Source: Rachicladosporium sp. CCFEE 5018 | Lineage: Eukaryota > Ascomycota > Dothideomycetes > Cladosporiales > Cladosporiaceae | NCBI GenBank assembly: GCA_002077045.2 | Contig: KZ111143.1 | Coordinates: forward strand, 1,084,297-1,145,654 | Length of the DNA stretch: 61,358 nt | Direction of reading: 5' to 3' | Part shown: one piece after another, positions 33,578 through 42,366 of the stretch | Layout of the letters: every line of letters starts with the position of its first letter | Position numbering within the stretch: the stretch's first letter is position 1 | Notes under the pieces: model-generated | The model's input: only the letters and a program-made list of their open reading frames with translations | Told to the model about the DNA's origin: nothing | Database searches by the model: none | Made by a program: the position numbers and the translations under genes

Positions 33578-34243
33578 ATGAGTGTACCCATAGCACGCAC
33601 GCGCATCAGCAGCGCCGCCGCTCGCGATGGTCTGAGAAGGTTGTCCGTCTCCACGAAAGCTTTCAGCACATCGTCGCTCACAGCTCGACCATCTGGAGGA
33701 CTGTTCCTTGACTTTCTCGCACCATCATGGCATGAACAACCAAGGATACCTCGAGCATCGTCTCGAAGACCACATCCAGCATCCAGCCTCGTAGCTGCAC
33801 CGCGACGACGAGCCTTCACGACCACGCCACCCCGCGCCGCCACAGCCATTACAAACCCCCGCAAAGGCGAAGATGGCATCGAGTGGATCATCAACATCAC
33901 GCCCCGCGCCTCGCATCGCCTGAAAGCCATCTCAGAGAAAGACCAGAACCCAGATCTCGCGCTCCGCGTAAGTGTCGAGTCCGGAGGATGTCACGGCTTC
34001 CAATACCTCATGAGCCTCACATCCGCTTCCGAAGCCGACGCAAGCGAGGACACGATCTTCCGAGATGAGGGCGGCGATGGGTACAAGCCGACTGTGGTGA
34101 TGGATGAGCCGAGTCTGGAGCTGCTGAAGGGGAGTAGTATTGATTATACGATGGAGTTGATTGGCAGTCAGTTCAAGGTCACGGGGATTCCGGGGGCGAA
34201 GAGCAGTTGTGGGTGTGGGACGAGTTTTGATATTGCGGGTTGA
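33578..34243 (+). CDS. ISA2: Mitochondrial iron-sulfur cluster assembly protein Isa2
   Basis: A-type Fe-S carrier of 221 residues, intronless. The first 85 or so residues form an Arg/Ser/Ala-rich mitochondrial presequence (RRAFTTTPPRAA near its end). The HesB/IscA-like domain follows with ITPRASHRLKAISEK, the first ligand Cys in VESGGCHGFQY and the other two in SSCGCGTSFDI at the C-terminus. The GGCHGF and VVMDEPSLELLKGSSIDY patterns favour Isa2 (ISCA2) over Isa1. It acts with Isa1 and Iba57 in making [4Fe-4S] clusters for aconitase and lipoyl synthase. Divergent with kynureninase; 258 bases separate the start codons. Confidence 0.93.
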   Translation: MSVPIARTRISSAAARDGLRRLSVSTKAFSTSSLTARPSGGLFLDFLAPSWHEQPRIPRASSRRPHPASSLVAAPRRRAFTTTPPRAATAITNPRKGEDGIEWIINITPRASHRLKAISEKDQNPDLALRVSVESGGCHGFQYLMSLTSASEADASEDTIFRDEGGDGYKPTVVMDEPSLELLKGSSIDYTMELIGSQFKVTGIPGAKSSCGCGTSFDIAG

Positions 34244-34594
34244 AAGGAACTGATGAGCAGAAGGAAGACTTACGGGATGCATGTGAGTATGGTGGATGTT
34301 GCTTGATTTCAGCGCGGCGTTACTGGGATAAGGCCTGTGTCTGTCAAAGGCAAAGCATCAATGCCATTGAGCATTTTTTCAAAGCATCCAAAAAGCAACA
34401 GTCCAGCGTACTCTCACAAAGCATGGGTGCCGGCTATGGCTTCGTATTCTACGTTGTAAGATATCGCCACCAAAGTATGACACACGTAAGAATCTTTGGG
34501 AAGTATTTCCATTATGTTATGCTATCGAGCTATGGTACTGAACTGTCAATCGTCTGCCAGCGACCACGAGTAGTGCTTGGTTGAGCCCCTTTTG
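34244..34594. other. Intergenic, convergent 3' ends
   Basis: About 350 bases, somewhat AT-richer than its surroundings, between the ISA2 stop and the stop of the zinc-ribbon repeat gene. It should hold both 3' UTRs; nothing else is seen. Confidence 0.5.
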
Positions 34595-35821
34595 CTAAAT
34601 CGAGCCCGCAGCCTCCGCATGCCTGCGCGTATCATGACACTGTCTACACCGCTTACCAATCACCTTGCCCGTCACTCCGTCCTTGACGTTGACCCACCGG
34701 CTGGTTTTCGTATGCGCGGGGTTGTCAATGCACACGAATTTGGTGTCGTCGTGCTGCTTATGGCACTGTGTGCACCGCTTCCCAATCACCGTGCCCGTCG
34801 CCTCATCCTTGACGTTATACCACCTGATAGTTGTCGTATGCTCGGGGTTGTCCATGCAAACGAACTTGTCCCTCCCGTGTCGACTATTGCATGACCAGCA
34901 CCGCTTACCAATGAACTTGCCCGTCGCCTCATCTCGAACAGTGTACCACTGGGTAGAGGTGGTGTGCTCGGAGTTGTCCATGCAAACGAATCTAGTCCTT
35001 TCGTACTGACTGTTGCACGACCTGCATCGCTTGCCGATCACCTCGCCCGTCGCCTCATCTCGAACAGTGTGCCACTCCGTAGAGGTGGTGTGCTCGCCGT
35101 TATCCATGCAAACGACCTTAGTCCTCTCGTACTGACTGTTACATGCAATGCAGCGTCTGCCAATCACGTTGCCCTCCTCGTTCATCACATCGGTCCACCG
35201 GGAGGAAGTCATATGCTCAGGGTTGTCGTAGCAAACGAAAGCCGTTGCCCTGCTCTGGTGATGGCATGAGCTGCAGCGCTTGCCGATGACCCTGCCCTTC
35301 TCATCTCTCACCTTGGCCCACCAGTCGGAAGAAGTATGGTCCGGGTTATCGTAGCAATGGCGTGGCTGCTGTGGATCATCCTGCTCACAGAGATCATCCT
35401 GTTCGCGGAGATCGTCGTGTTCGTGGAGATTATCCTGTTCGTGGAGATCATCCTGTTCGTGGAGATCATCCTGTTCGCCCGGCGGGTCAAGCGCGGCAGC
35501 AGACGTGGCGATAATGTCCCATATAGCAACACTCTGCTCGTGGGTCCTCCCTTCCGCCTGTATGTCGACACGTAGCTGGCGTAATTGATCCAGTGTTGTT
35601 GCTTCATCTTGCCCGGCAGTGTGCAAGTGAGGGTCGACTGACGTCGCACGTGATTCTTCGAGGACCTGTCGTTGCCATTCTCGCAGCACAAGCTTACGTA
35701 CCGCTTTGACTACAGTGTCGCGATGCGAAGCTCCGCTACCCCGACTAGCGACTACCCGTTGGTCGGCTTGGACTACTTGTTCGTGCGCAGTATCTAACTT
35801 GAGCGGTAGACCAGAGACCAT
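34595..35821 (-). CDS. Tandem zinc-ribbon-like repeat protein, unrecognised
   Basis: 408 codons from the ATG at 35821. Residues 1-110 are helical and charged (VVKAVRKLVLREWQRQVLEE). Residues 115-149 are six near-copies of HEQDDL. Residues 156-400 are six modules of 41-42 residues whose first Cys falls at 156, 197, 238, 280, 322 and 364. Each module has the pattern C-x5-H-x20/21-C-x2-C, with a conserved Trp in the middle and V-I-G-K-R-C before the last pair; that spacing of four ligands looks like a CHCC zinc ribbon. Modules 3-5 are the most alike (MDNxEHTTST, DEATG), suggesting recent amplification. I do not recognise the family; nucleic-acid or protein binding is inference. The 5' end overlaps, by 28 bases and in another frame, the ORF that lies upstream, so the two may be one broken gene. 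Confidence 0.6.
   Translation of the reverse strand: MVSGLPLKLDTAHEQVVQADQRVVASRGSGASHRDTVVKAVRKLVLREWQRQVLEESRATSVDPHLHTAGQDEATTLDQLRQLRVDIQAEGRTHEQSVAIWDIIATSAAALDPPGEQDDLHEQDDLHEQDNLHEHDDLREQDDLCEQDDPQQPRHCYDNPDHTSSDWWAKVRDEKGRVIGKRCSSCHHQSRATAFVCYDNPEHMTSSRWTDVMNEEGNVIGRRCIACNSQYERTKVVCMDNGEHTTSTEWHTVRDEATGEVIGKRCRSCNSQYERTRFVCMDNSEHTTSTQWYTVRDEATGKFIGKRCWSCNSRHGRDKFVCMDNPEHTTTIRWYNVKDEATGTVIGKRCTQCHKQHDDTKFVCIDNPAHTKTSRWVNVKDGVTGKVIGKRCRQCHDTRRHAEAAGSI
34622..35356. repeat. Array of six 123-126-base coding repeats
   Basis: DNA encoding the six zinc-ribbon-like modules. On the plus strand each unit contains a variant of CGCTT(A/G)CCAATCAC followed by GCCCGT. Unit lengths are 123, 123, 126, 126 and 126 bases, with divergence greatest in the first and last units. 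Confidence 0.85.
35375..35479. repeat. 18-base minisatellite coding for HEQDDL
   Basis: About six tandem 18-base units (plus strand GATCATCCTGTTCGTGGA and variants) that encode an acidic hexapeptide repeat just before the zinc-ribbon array. Confidence 0.9.
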
Positions 35822-36603
35822 CCGCGACGATCAGGGCGAGGCGAATTGATTAGCATCAGCGGAGTAGCGCCCGGATGGGCCTGCATATCGTCCACGTTCC
35901 TCATGTTCTTCATGTGGCGAAAATTGCGGTAGACTGTCTTCTTCCCGTCCTTGCCGACCATGCCCTCCGTACCCCACAGAGCAAGCTGCCCTGCGTAGGA
36001 CAAGTAGTAGTAGTTGCCCCTCGTATCCTTGACTACGGCCGCGTTCCCCCAGGGAATGTACTTGCCCGGCTTGATGCCGTTGTACTGATCGAACTGTGGG
36101 AGCTGGCGCATCTTGTTCTTGGAGAAGCCCTTGTTACTGTCATCGTAGCCCAGGCCCAGGATGATCGCTAAGCCCTTGGAGCTGTAGTATTGCTCCTGGC
36201 CCTTGCCCTTGCCCGTGAGGATCTTCGGCGATGGCATACCGAAATTGTTCTTGTCCGCCATGTTGAATTCGAACTTGTCCTTGTTCGAATAGTCCTGCAC
36301 GGATGGGAGCTTGCTGCCCAGGACATTGTCGAAATCATCCTGAATCGTCACCTTCAGCTTGCATCCCCTGACAAAGATGTACGTCTCGCCCGGACCACAG
36401 TCGTCCTCTACCGCCTGATCGCCCTCCTCTACCTTGATCTTCTTCCCACGCTTCCTGCCCCTGCCCTCTACTGAAGCCTCCTCTGCCGCATCCCGCGAAG
36501 GCTTGTCCGACTCTGCTGGAGTCGCGCGCGCATTGGAAGTCTTCTTGCCCTTGTCCGCATCGGCACTGTCGGATTCGATTGTAGGCTTGGCCTTGCGAGG
36601 CAC
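35794..36603 (-). CDS. Unknown protein domain upstream of the zinc-ribbon ORF
   Basis: 270 codons with no ATG near the start: the first possible initiator is a GTG at 36603, and the frame stays open upstream to about 37012. It has a basic, disordered segment (KGKKTSNARATPAESD, GRGRKRGKKIKVEEGD), then an ordered, Gly/Tyr-rich part (ETYIFVRGCKLKVTIQDDFDN, YYSSKGLAIILGLGYDD, GNYYYLSYAGQLALWGTEG, KTVYRNFRHMKNMRNVDDM). I do not recognise it. It ends inside the first codons of the zinc-ribbon ORF in a frame equivalent to one missing base. Upstream, 37046-36640, a third frame (TTPPSSPKSRNAFKNFVPTPE) also looks coding and is again offset by one missing base. A single gene with two frameshifts, or a gene with undetected introns, would explain all three pieces. 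Confidence 0.5.
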   Translation of the reverse strand: MPRKAKPTIESDSADADKGKKTSNARATPAESDKPSRDAAEEASVEGRGRKRGKKIKVEEGDQAVEDDCGPGETYIFVRGCKLKVTIQDDFDNVLGSKLPSVQDYSNKDKFEFNMADKNNFGMPSPKILTGKGKGQEQYYSSKGLAIILGLGYDDSNKGFSKNKMRQLPQFDQYNGIKPGKYIPWGNAAVVKDTRGNYYYLSYAGQLALWGTEGMVGKDGKKTVYRNFRHMKNMRNVDDMQAHPGATPLMLINSPRPDRRGWSLVYRSS

Positions 36604-37288
36604 AATCGCAGGTGCGACAGTCGCATCCTGCCCGGCTGCTTGCTGCTCAGTACTGCCGTTGTCGCTCGAGAGTCCGGTGTTCCCCTCTGTAGGCCGGGGA
36701 AGCGCGACATTCTGCCTGTCCGGCCTGATGCTGTTGTCGCGAAGAATGTCTCCGCCTGCTCCGGAGTGGGAACAAAGTTCTTGAAAGCGTTTCTGCTCTT
36801 TGGAGAGCTTGGGGGCGTCGTGACCTGCCCTGCGCGCGGGGAAGTAGCACGCTCGGTAGTAGGTACAGTATACTGCCCGGATTCGTGGCAGATTGGTCCG
36901 CCATGGCGCTTGAGTTGTTCGAAGTTCGTCGGAAAGTCTGTCTTGGTCGAGTATCTTGTCGTTACAATGGGAGGAGTAGTATGTAGTGGAAAGGAAGGTG
37001 CATGGAATAGTAGCTGCCTATGTATGCCTTTGGGCACGAGTATCACATGTTACATGTGCCTGCCATCACTGTTGCCCTTTTTACCTACCAAATTGTGTGT
37101 GTATAAATGGCTCTCGACCTCACTCTACCCGGCTTCGCCGCTCACTGGCAAGCCACTGCACAGTACAAACTTTACTCACTCCCCGCCTTCGTCTCGTTTC
37201 ACACCCGTCCCTTAGTACACATCAGTTCTCACTTTTCGTCACTCACTGCAAGCTACGCACACATACTGCAAGCCAGACGATCGCCACA

Positions 37289-38593
37289 ATGAGCGTCAAG
37301 ACCGTCGAGACCAAGGCCTACCAGGACCAGAAGCCGGGAACGTAAGTTATCCCGACTTTCTTGCTTCCAAGCATTGTCGAACCGCGATGTATAACAAAGG
37401 GCAATTGCTGCTCGACTGCATGGTTGAAGCAGATCACCTCGACCATGGTAGACGGAGAGCAGGACGTGGGCAGGCCATGGCTAGCAGGACGCTGACAACG
37501 ATCCACAGCTCCGGACTTCGCAAGAAGGTCAAGGTCTTCCAGCAAACCAACTACGCGGAGAACTTCGTTGCCTCAACCATTCAATCGATCCCCGAAGGTC
37601 CTGATGGCGCATACCTCGTCATTGGTGGTGATGGCCGATACTACAACCCCGAGGTTACCCAGATTATCGCAAAGATCGGAGCAGCATACGGTGTGAAGAA
37701 GCTATTGATCGGTCAAGATGGCATCATGTCCACACCCGCGGCAAGCCACCTCATCCGCATCAAGAAGGCAACAGGAGGTATCCTGCTCACAGCATCGCAC
37801 AACCCGGGAGGACCGACTGAGGATTTCGGCATCAAGTACAACCTCGCAAACGGCGCCCCAGCACCCGAGAGCGTGACGAACAAGATCTACGACTTCTCGA
37901 AATCTATCACATCCTACAAGATTGCCGACATTCCCGAGATCGACCTTAAGACCATCGGCACAAAGACCTACGGTCCCCTCGAGGTCGAGATCGTCCACAG
38001 CACAAAGGACTACGTCGACATGCTGAAGGACATCTTCGACTTCAAGCTGATCAAAGACTTCCTGACCCAACACAGCGACTTCAAGGTCCTCTTTGACGCC
38101 CTAAGCGGTGTGACCGGAAACTACGGCAAAGACATTTTCGAGAAAGAGCTTGGCCTCAAGGACTCCTGCCAAAACTGCACCCCACTACCAGACTTTGGCG
38201 GCCACCACCCGGATCCCAACTTGGTCTACGCACACTCCCTTGTTGAGGCTGTCGATAAGAATGGCGTTCACTTTGGTGCCGCGTCCGACGGTGACGGCGA
38301 CAGAAACATGATCTATGGCGCCAACTCCTTCGTCTCGCCCGGCGACTCCCTCGCAATCATCGCCCACCACGCCGACCTAATCCCCTACTTCAAGAAGCAA
38401 GGCGTCTACGGCCTCGCACGCAGCATGCCCACCTCCGGTGCCGTGGACCTGGTCGCCAAGAAAAAGGGCCTCCAGTCCTACGAAGTCCCGACCGGCTGGA
38501 AATTCTTCTGTGGTCTCTTCGACGCGGACAAGATGAATATCTGCGGCGAGGAGTCCTTCGGCACCGGCTCAAACCACATTCGCGAGAAGGATG
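37289..38593 (+). CDS. PGM2: Phosphoglucomutase, 3' end lost in assembly gap
   Basis: Interconverts glucose-1-phosphate and glucose-6-phosphate. Exon 1 (37289-37341) encodes MSVKTVETKAYQDQKPG; a 167-base intron GTAAGT...CCACAG follows; exon 2 runs from 37509 into the Ns. Present are the phosphoserine loop TASHNPGG, the metal loop DGDGDRNM, the sugar-specificity segment GEESFGTGSNH and RSMPTSGAVDLVA. About 380 residues are seen against a usual total of about 555, so roughly a third (domain 4, phosphate-binding) is missing. The 100-N gap is therefore too short to be the true distance: several hundred bases at least are lost. Sequence after the gap does not resemble the missing part. Confidence 0.96.
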
Positions 38594-38693
38594 NNNNNNN
38601 NNNNNNNNNNNNNNNNNNNNNNNNNNNNNNNNNNNNNNNNNNNNNNNNNNNNNNNNNNNNNNNNNNNNNNNNNNNNNNNNNNNNNNNNNNNNN
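38594..38693. other. Assembly gap (100 N)
   Basis: Exactly 100 Ns inside the phosphoglucomutase gene. At least about 500 coding bases must be absent here, so the N count is a placeholder. Confidence 0.99.
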
Positions 38694-38930
38694 CTGGGAA
38701 TGCGATGTGCTCTGGAGATGTCAAGCAACCAGTCAAGCAAGTTCAGTCATGCTCAACTACGTTGACCCACCTGTAGCGCGCCATTGGACTGAGAGCGGTA
38801 GACTCACACATTGTCAAAGTACTCTTACTTCCGTCCTCAGATCTCTCACGGGCTATATGAGTCGAAGTCAAGTTTAGTATACTCCATCCTACTTCTGCAT
38901 GTTCATTCTACTCTCCTCGCATCACACAAT

Positions 38931-39977
38931 ATGAAGATTGGACAACAGCAAGTCTCCGGTGGGTGCAAATGGCGAGCCAGCCCGGCGCCGGAATCACGCC
39001 GTGCCTCAGTATGCTCTGAGACCGGATCTACAACAACGGAGTGCACAGCTGCTTCCCTCGAGGAAGCAGTAGCCAGCCTGGCCCTCGCAGATGACTATGT
39101 GCCAGGTTCAAATCTGCTCGGAGCTCTTCACGCCGAACTCTTCAGCGAGATAATGTCTTTCGTATATGCGGAGACCCTTTTCGAGGTGCCTAGTGATTGG
39201 TATCGCTACTTTTGTCGACTCGGCAACCGCAAAGTCCTCTCGGCCGGAGACTGTCCAGAACAAAAGTCCCCGCTACTGGTGAACAAGCGTTTTGCAGCAG
39301 AGGGAACACAAGCTCTGTATCGGAACACGACGTTCTCCTTCTCTCAATCATCAAATGAATGCACGTTCCTCGACACGGTCGGCTCAGCCAATCTGGCGAA
39401 TATCCGCAGCATCGAAGTCTGCTACCCAGGCAGCCATAGACAAAGAGAGGAAACGCGTCGCGCTCTCAAGCGGTTCACGGGCAGGTTCTCGAATCTCAGC
39501 AGACTGAGGGTCCATGTCCTGTCGGCTGTGGTCGGAGCTGACAGCACGTATTCGTATCACTTGCAACATGCGTTCGGCGGACAAAAGTATCTCCAGAGCC
39601 TGAGCTTGGAGCACTACTGGGGAGGAAAGCATGGCGCGCTCCATTGGACTTCGAGGAAACCATTCGCTCTCGGTGAAATCATAAAGATGCTGAGTAGTGG
39701 GTGTTATACTCTGACCAGGCGAAGCGACCAAAACAAGCTGCCGTACGACTTTGATCAAGCGGTCTTGGACAAAGCTGTAGCGTTACATGCTTCAAAGTAC
39801 TCGCAATGCTGTGGCGACTATTGGGTACGGACGAATTCAGATGGGGAGGATGTAAGGTATGAGCTCGTTTTGGAGTCGCAGTTGACTTGCGAGGTTCATC
39901 AGGTACCGCTGAGCAGGGTAGGGCAGCTTCAGGCAGCGTTGGACAGAGCAAGACAGAGAAGAACAAACTGGAGATAA
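38931..39977 (+). CDS. F-box-like mould protein, function unknown
   Basis: 348 residues from the ATG at 38931 (the frame opens further up at a TTG). A disordered N-terminus is followed by LLGALHAELFSEIMSFVYAE, which resembles the helix pair of fungal F-box-like proteins (inference), and by LLVNKRFAAEGTQALYRNTTFSF, the 'new name, lost, found' style motif common in the many mould proteins of this type. The rest contains beta/leucine segments (LSRLRVHVLSAVVG). These proteins are abundant and lineage-expanded in Dothideomycetes and are presumed ubiquitin-ligase adaptors, but function is not shown. Its promoter includes sequence next to the gap. Confidence 0.6.
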   Translation: MKIGQQQVSGGCKWRASPAPESRRASVCSETGSTTTECTAASLEEAVASLALADDYVPGSNLLGALHAELFSEIMSFVYAETLFEVPSDWYRYFCRLGNRKVLSAGDCPEQKSPLLVNKRFAAEGTQALYRNTTFSFSQSSNECTFLDTVGSANLANIRSIEVCYPGSHRQREETRRALKRFTGRFSNLSRLRVHVLSAVVGADSTYSYHLQHAFGGQKYLQSLSLEHYWGGKHGALHWTSRKPFALGEIIKMLSSGCYTLTRRSDQNKLPYDFDQAVLDKAVALHASKYSQCCGDYWVRTNSDGEDVRYELVLESQLTCEVHQVPLSRVGQLQAALDRARQRRTNWR

Positions 39978-40750
39978 CAAGGTGCTAATGAGGAGATATC
40001 TCATCATAGCCCTGCCGCAGGCGCTGCATGTTTGCGGACATCGCTGTGTTGCCATGCCTCGACAATGTCTGATGCAACATGTATCAAGTCCCTGGTCAGT
40101 CTCCGGCACGACTCATAGTGTGTATGTACCGTGGACATTTTGGCTGAGTGTGTTGGAGAATGCAGAACCCAAATCTGACATCTTTGATGCGGTTGCTGTG
40201 GGGTCTTGCGGCTCGAGGACAAGCTTTGTGGCGCTTTCTCAATCGCCGGGGAGACGCAATGCATCAGCTACAGTATAATCACATCCAAAAGCCTCGTGTT
40301 CTGGCATTAGTCCATAGTCAGAAGATGGCATCGCCACCTGATAGCGAATGAGCCATGTAAATGAATCCGACAGGAAAATCTAAGCCTCAAGGAGCGAGAG
40401 AGATTGTTCATGTTGAAAGTACGTAGATCGTCCGGAAGTCTGTGCGCCAGGAATAGCGACAGGGACCGTGCCCCCTGCAGCAGTGCTGTGTTGACCATCA
40501 CTGCAGGAAAGTCGTCGTAGTACGCCTCACCATTGCCACCACGCCCACCACATGGACTAACACGCTCGCTTCAACACCATCTCTCGTTACCGGTGTGATC
40601 TCCTGAGGTACTGAAGGAGAAGCCGGACTGCATTATCGGTGAGAAGTGGCAAGAGGAGACGCGCGCTACACGCCGGCTCTGCCGCAATTTGCGTGCAGTC
40701 AGACTTGGGAGTAAGAGGACGGAGAAACACAGCACACACATTCCACAAGC
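39978..40750. other. Intergenic
   Basis: About 770 bases without a supported gene, RNA or repeat. Confidence 0.5.
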
Positions 40751-41689
40751 ATGCGGACATCAACGATACTAGCAGCAGCGACGGCGTTCGCTGCTGCCTC
40801 GTCAGCATGGCCCTGGGACAAGCGAGAACCCGCCGAGGCTCTCCGACGAGATCCAGAGCCAGAGCTTGTTGAGCGACAGGACGCAGGCACAAAGACGAGC
40901 TTCAACCTCTCCTTCTCCACGACTCCGACCGACACACCACAAAGCTCCACCGCCGATCCCACCAACACCGACAACACCGAGACCCTCCCGCCCCTCACCT
41001 CCACAGGCGGAGACTCAACCGCGACAAACACAGCCGGCTCCAGTGAAACGACAGGAGGCAGCTCCGGCTCCTCAGGCACAGGCACAGCGCGCCAGACAGG
41101 CACAGCAACCGGCACCAACCGCCGCACCGGCACGCAAACCACAAACACAGCCGTAACCTCCTACGACCCGCGCCTCCCCGCCGGCGGCGTCAGCATGATA
41201 ACCCCCAATGCCATGTCCCCCGCCTCCTACTACAAAATCGCCGACTACATAACCTTCGCCTGGAACTACACCTCCCTCTCCGCAACCCCCTCATACATAG
41301 ACATCCTCGCCTCCTGCTCCGCGAACCAAGCCACCTACACCATCAGCATGAACCAAACCTTTCAACCCACCCAAACCATACTGTGGGACACGGGCGCGTA
41401 TCAGAGCAATGCTACGATCCCGCTGCTGACGGAGAAGTACACGTTGATCATACATGATGCGGCGAAGGATGTGACTGCGGCGCCGGCGGCGGGGTATTTG
41501 GGCACGTATAGTCAGTTTACGTTTGGGATGTATAGTCCGCAGGCCTATACGCCGCTGAGTGATTTCGTGTGCGCGACTTGTAATGGTGTTAGTACGCTAG
41601 AGAGGCAGACTTGGGCTGTCTTGCTGGGGGTGGTGGGAGTCACGGTGCTGAGCTTTGGGTGGTTCGCTGGGGTTGCTGGGGTATTCTGA
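40751..41689 (+). CDS. Secreted/cell-surface protein, DUF7137-like
   Basis: 312 residues, intronless. A signal peptide (MRTSTILAAATAFAAASSA) is followed by KR and RR dibasic sites and a Thr/Ser-rich, O-glycosylation-type stretch (about residues 45-130). A globular domain comes next (GGVSMITPNAMSPASYYKI, ITFAWNYTSLSATPSYIDIL, ILWDTGAYQSNATIPLLTE, YTLIIHDAAKD, FCAxC-like VCATCNG), and the protein ends in a hydrophobic helix (WAVLLGVVGVTVLSFGWF). The domain corresponds to the fungal family listed as DUF7137 as far as I recall. The terminal helix suggests a membrane or GPI anchor. Function unknown; a cell-wall role is an inference. Confidence 0.75.
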   Translation: MRTSTILAAATAFAAASSAWPWDKREPAEALRRDPEPELVERQDAGTKTSFNLSFSTTPTDTPQSSTADPTNTDNTETLPPLTSTGGDSTATNTAGSSETTGGSSGSSGTGTARQTGTATGTNRRTGTQTTNTAVTSYDPRLPAGGVSMITPNAMSPASYYKIADYITFAWNYTSLSATPSYIDILASCSANQATYTISMNQTFQPTQTILWDTGAYQSNATIPLLTEKYTLIIHDAAKDVTAAPAAGYLGTYSQFTFGMYSPQAYTPLSDFVCATCNGVSTLERQTWAVLLGVVGVTVLSFGWFAGVAGVF

Positions 41690-42366
41690 GAAGGTGGTCG
41701 CAAACTAGAATTCTTGGTACACGGCAAAACTTGTATACTTGGATCGACGAAGGCAAGAAGCCGATGGGCGAATTGGCGTCAAGGACGAAAACTCTGGCTT
41801 CTGGCGTTCTAGGCGATGCGGTAAAATGGGAGGCTACTTGTATCTGGCTGTGTCAATGTACGGGGCATTGAGATAGTTTGAGTAAACATAATGACTATAT
41901 GTATGTCCATCTATCGCTGCCTGCCCTACGTAGCATGGTGACCTTGGTTGGTGTCACTCGTCAGTCCAGTTCAACCTGCACCAGTGAACGACTGTCAGTG
42001 TTCAAGCTTAGCTTCAAAGCGCGGAAGAGGTGAGAGGAATGTACTTGCACGCCACGAATTTGGTCCAAGTCACATTATACACGTACTGCTATTCTACATA
42101 CCCCCCCTGGCGCCGACTTTCCTCATATCGTCTTGAGTGATCGACATGCGCCTCCCAATGCAAGTTTTCTAGCATACAGCAGTCCTCTTTCATTGCCTCC
42201 AAATCTTCCCCCAAGAAAAACGACCGTCCCTGTACGCCGAATGAACCCAGACTTTCTATCCTCCCCATCGACCGCTTCATCTCCTCCGCTGATGTGTATC
42301 TCGCCGCTGCATCGCTCCCCTTGCAAGACCCTGCTTCTTCAATCTGAAAGCCCGTGCAGCAGCTTT
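41690..42366. other. Intergenic, convergent 3' ends
   Basis: About 680 bases between the DUF7137-like gene and the NOT1 stop. Only short unsupported ORFs. Confidence 0.5.

Noticed and set aside
34622..35479. CRISPR-like or transposon repeat array
   Set aside because: The 18-base and 126-base periodicities keep a reading frame, encode conserved Cys/His/Trp positions and have no spacers or terminal inverted repeats; this is fungal coding DNA.
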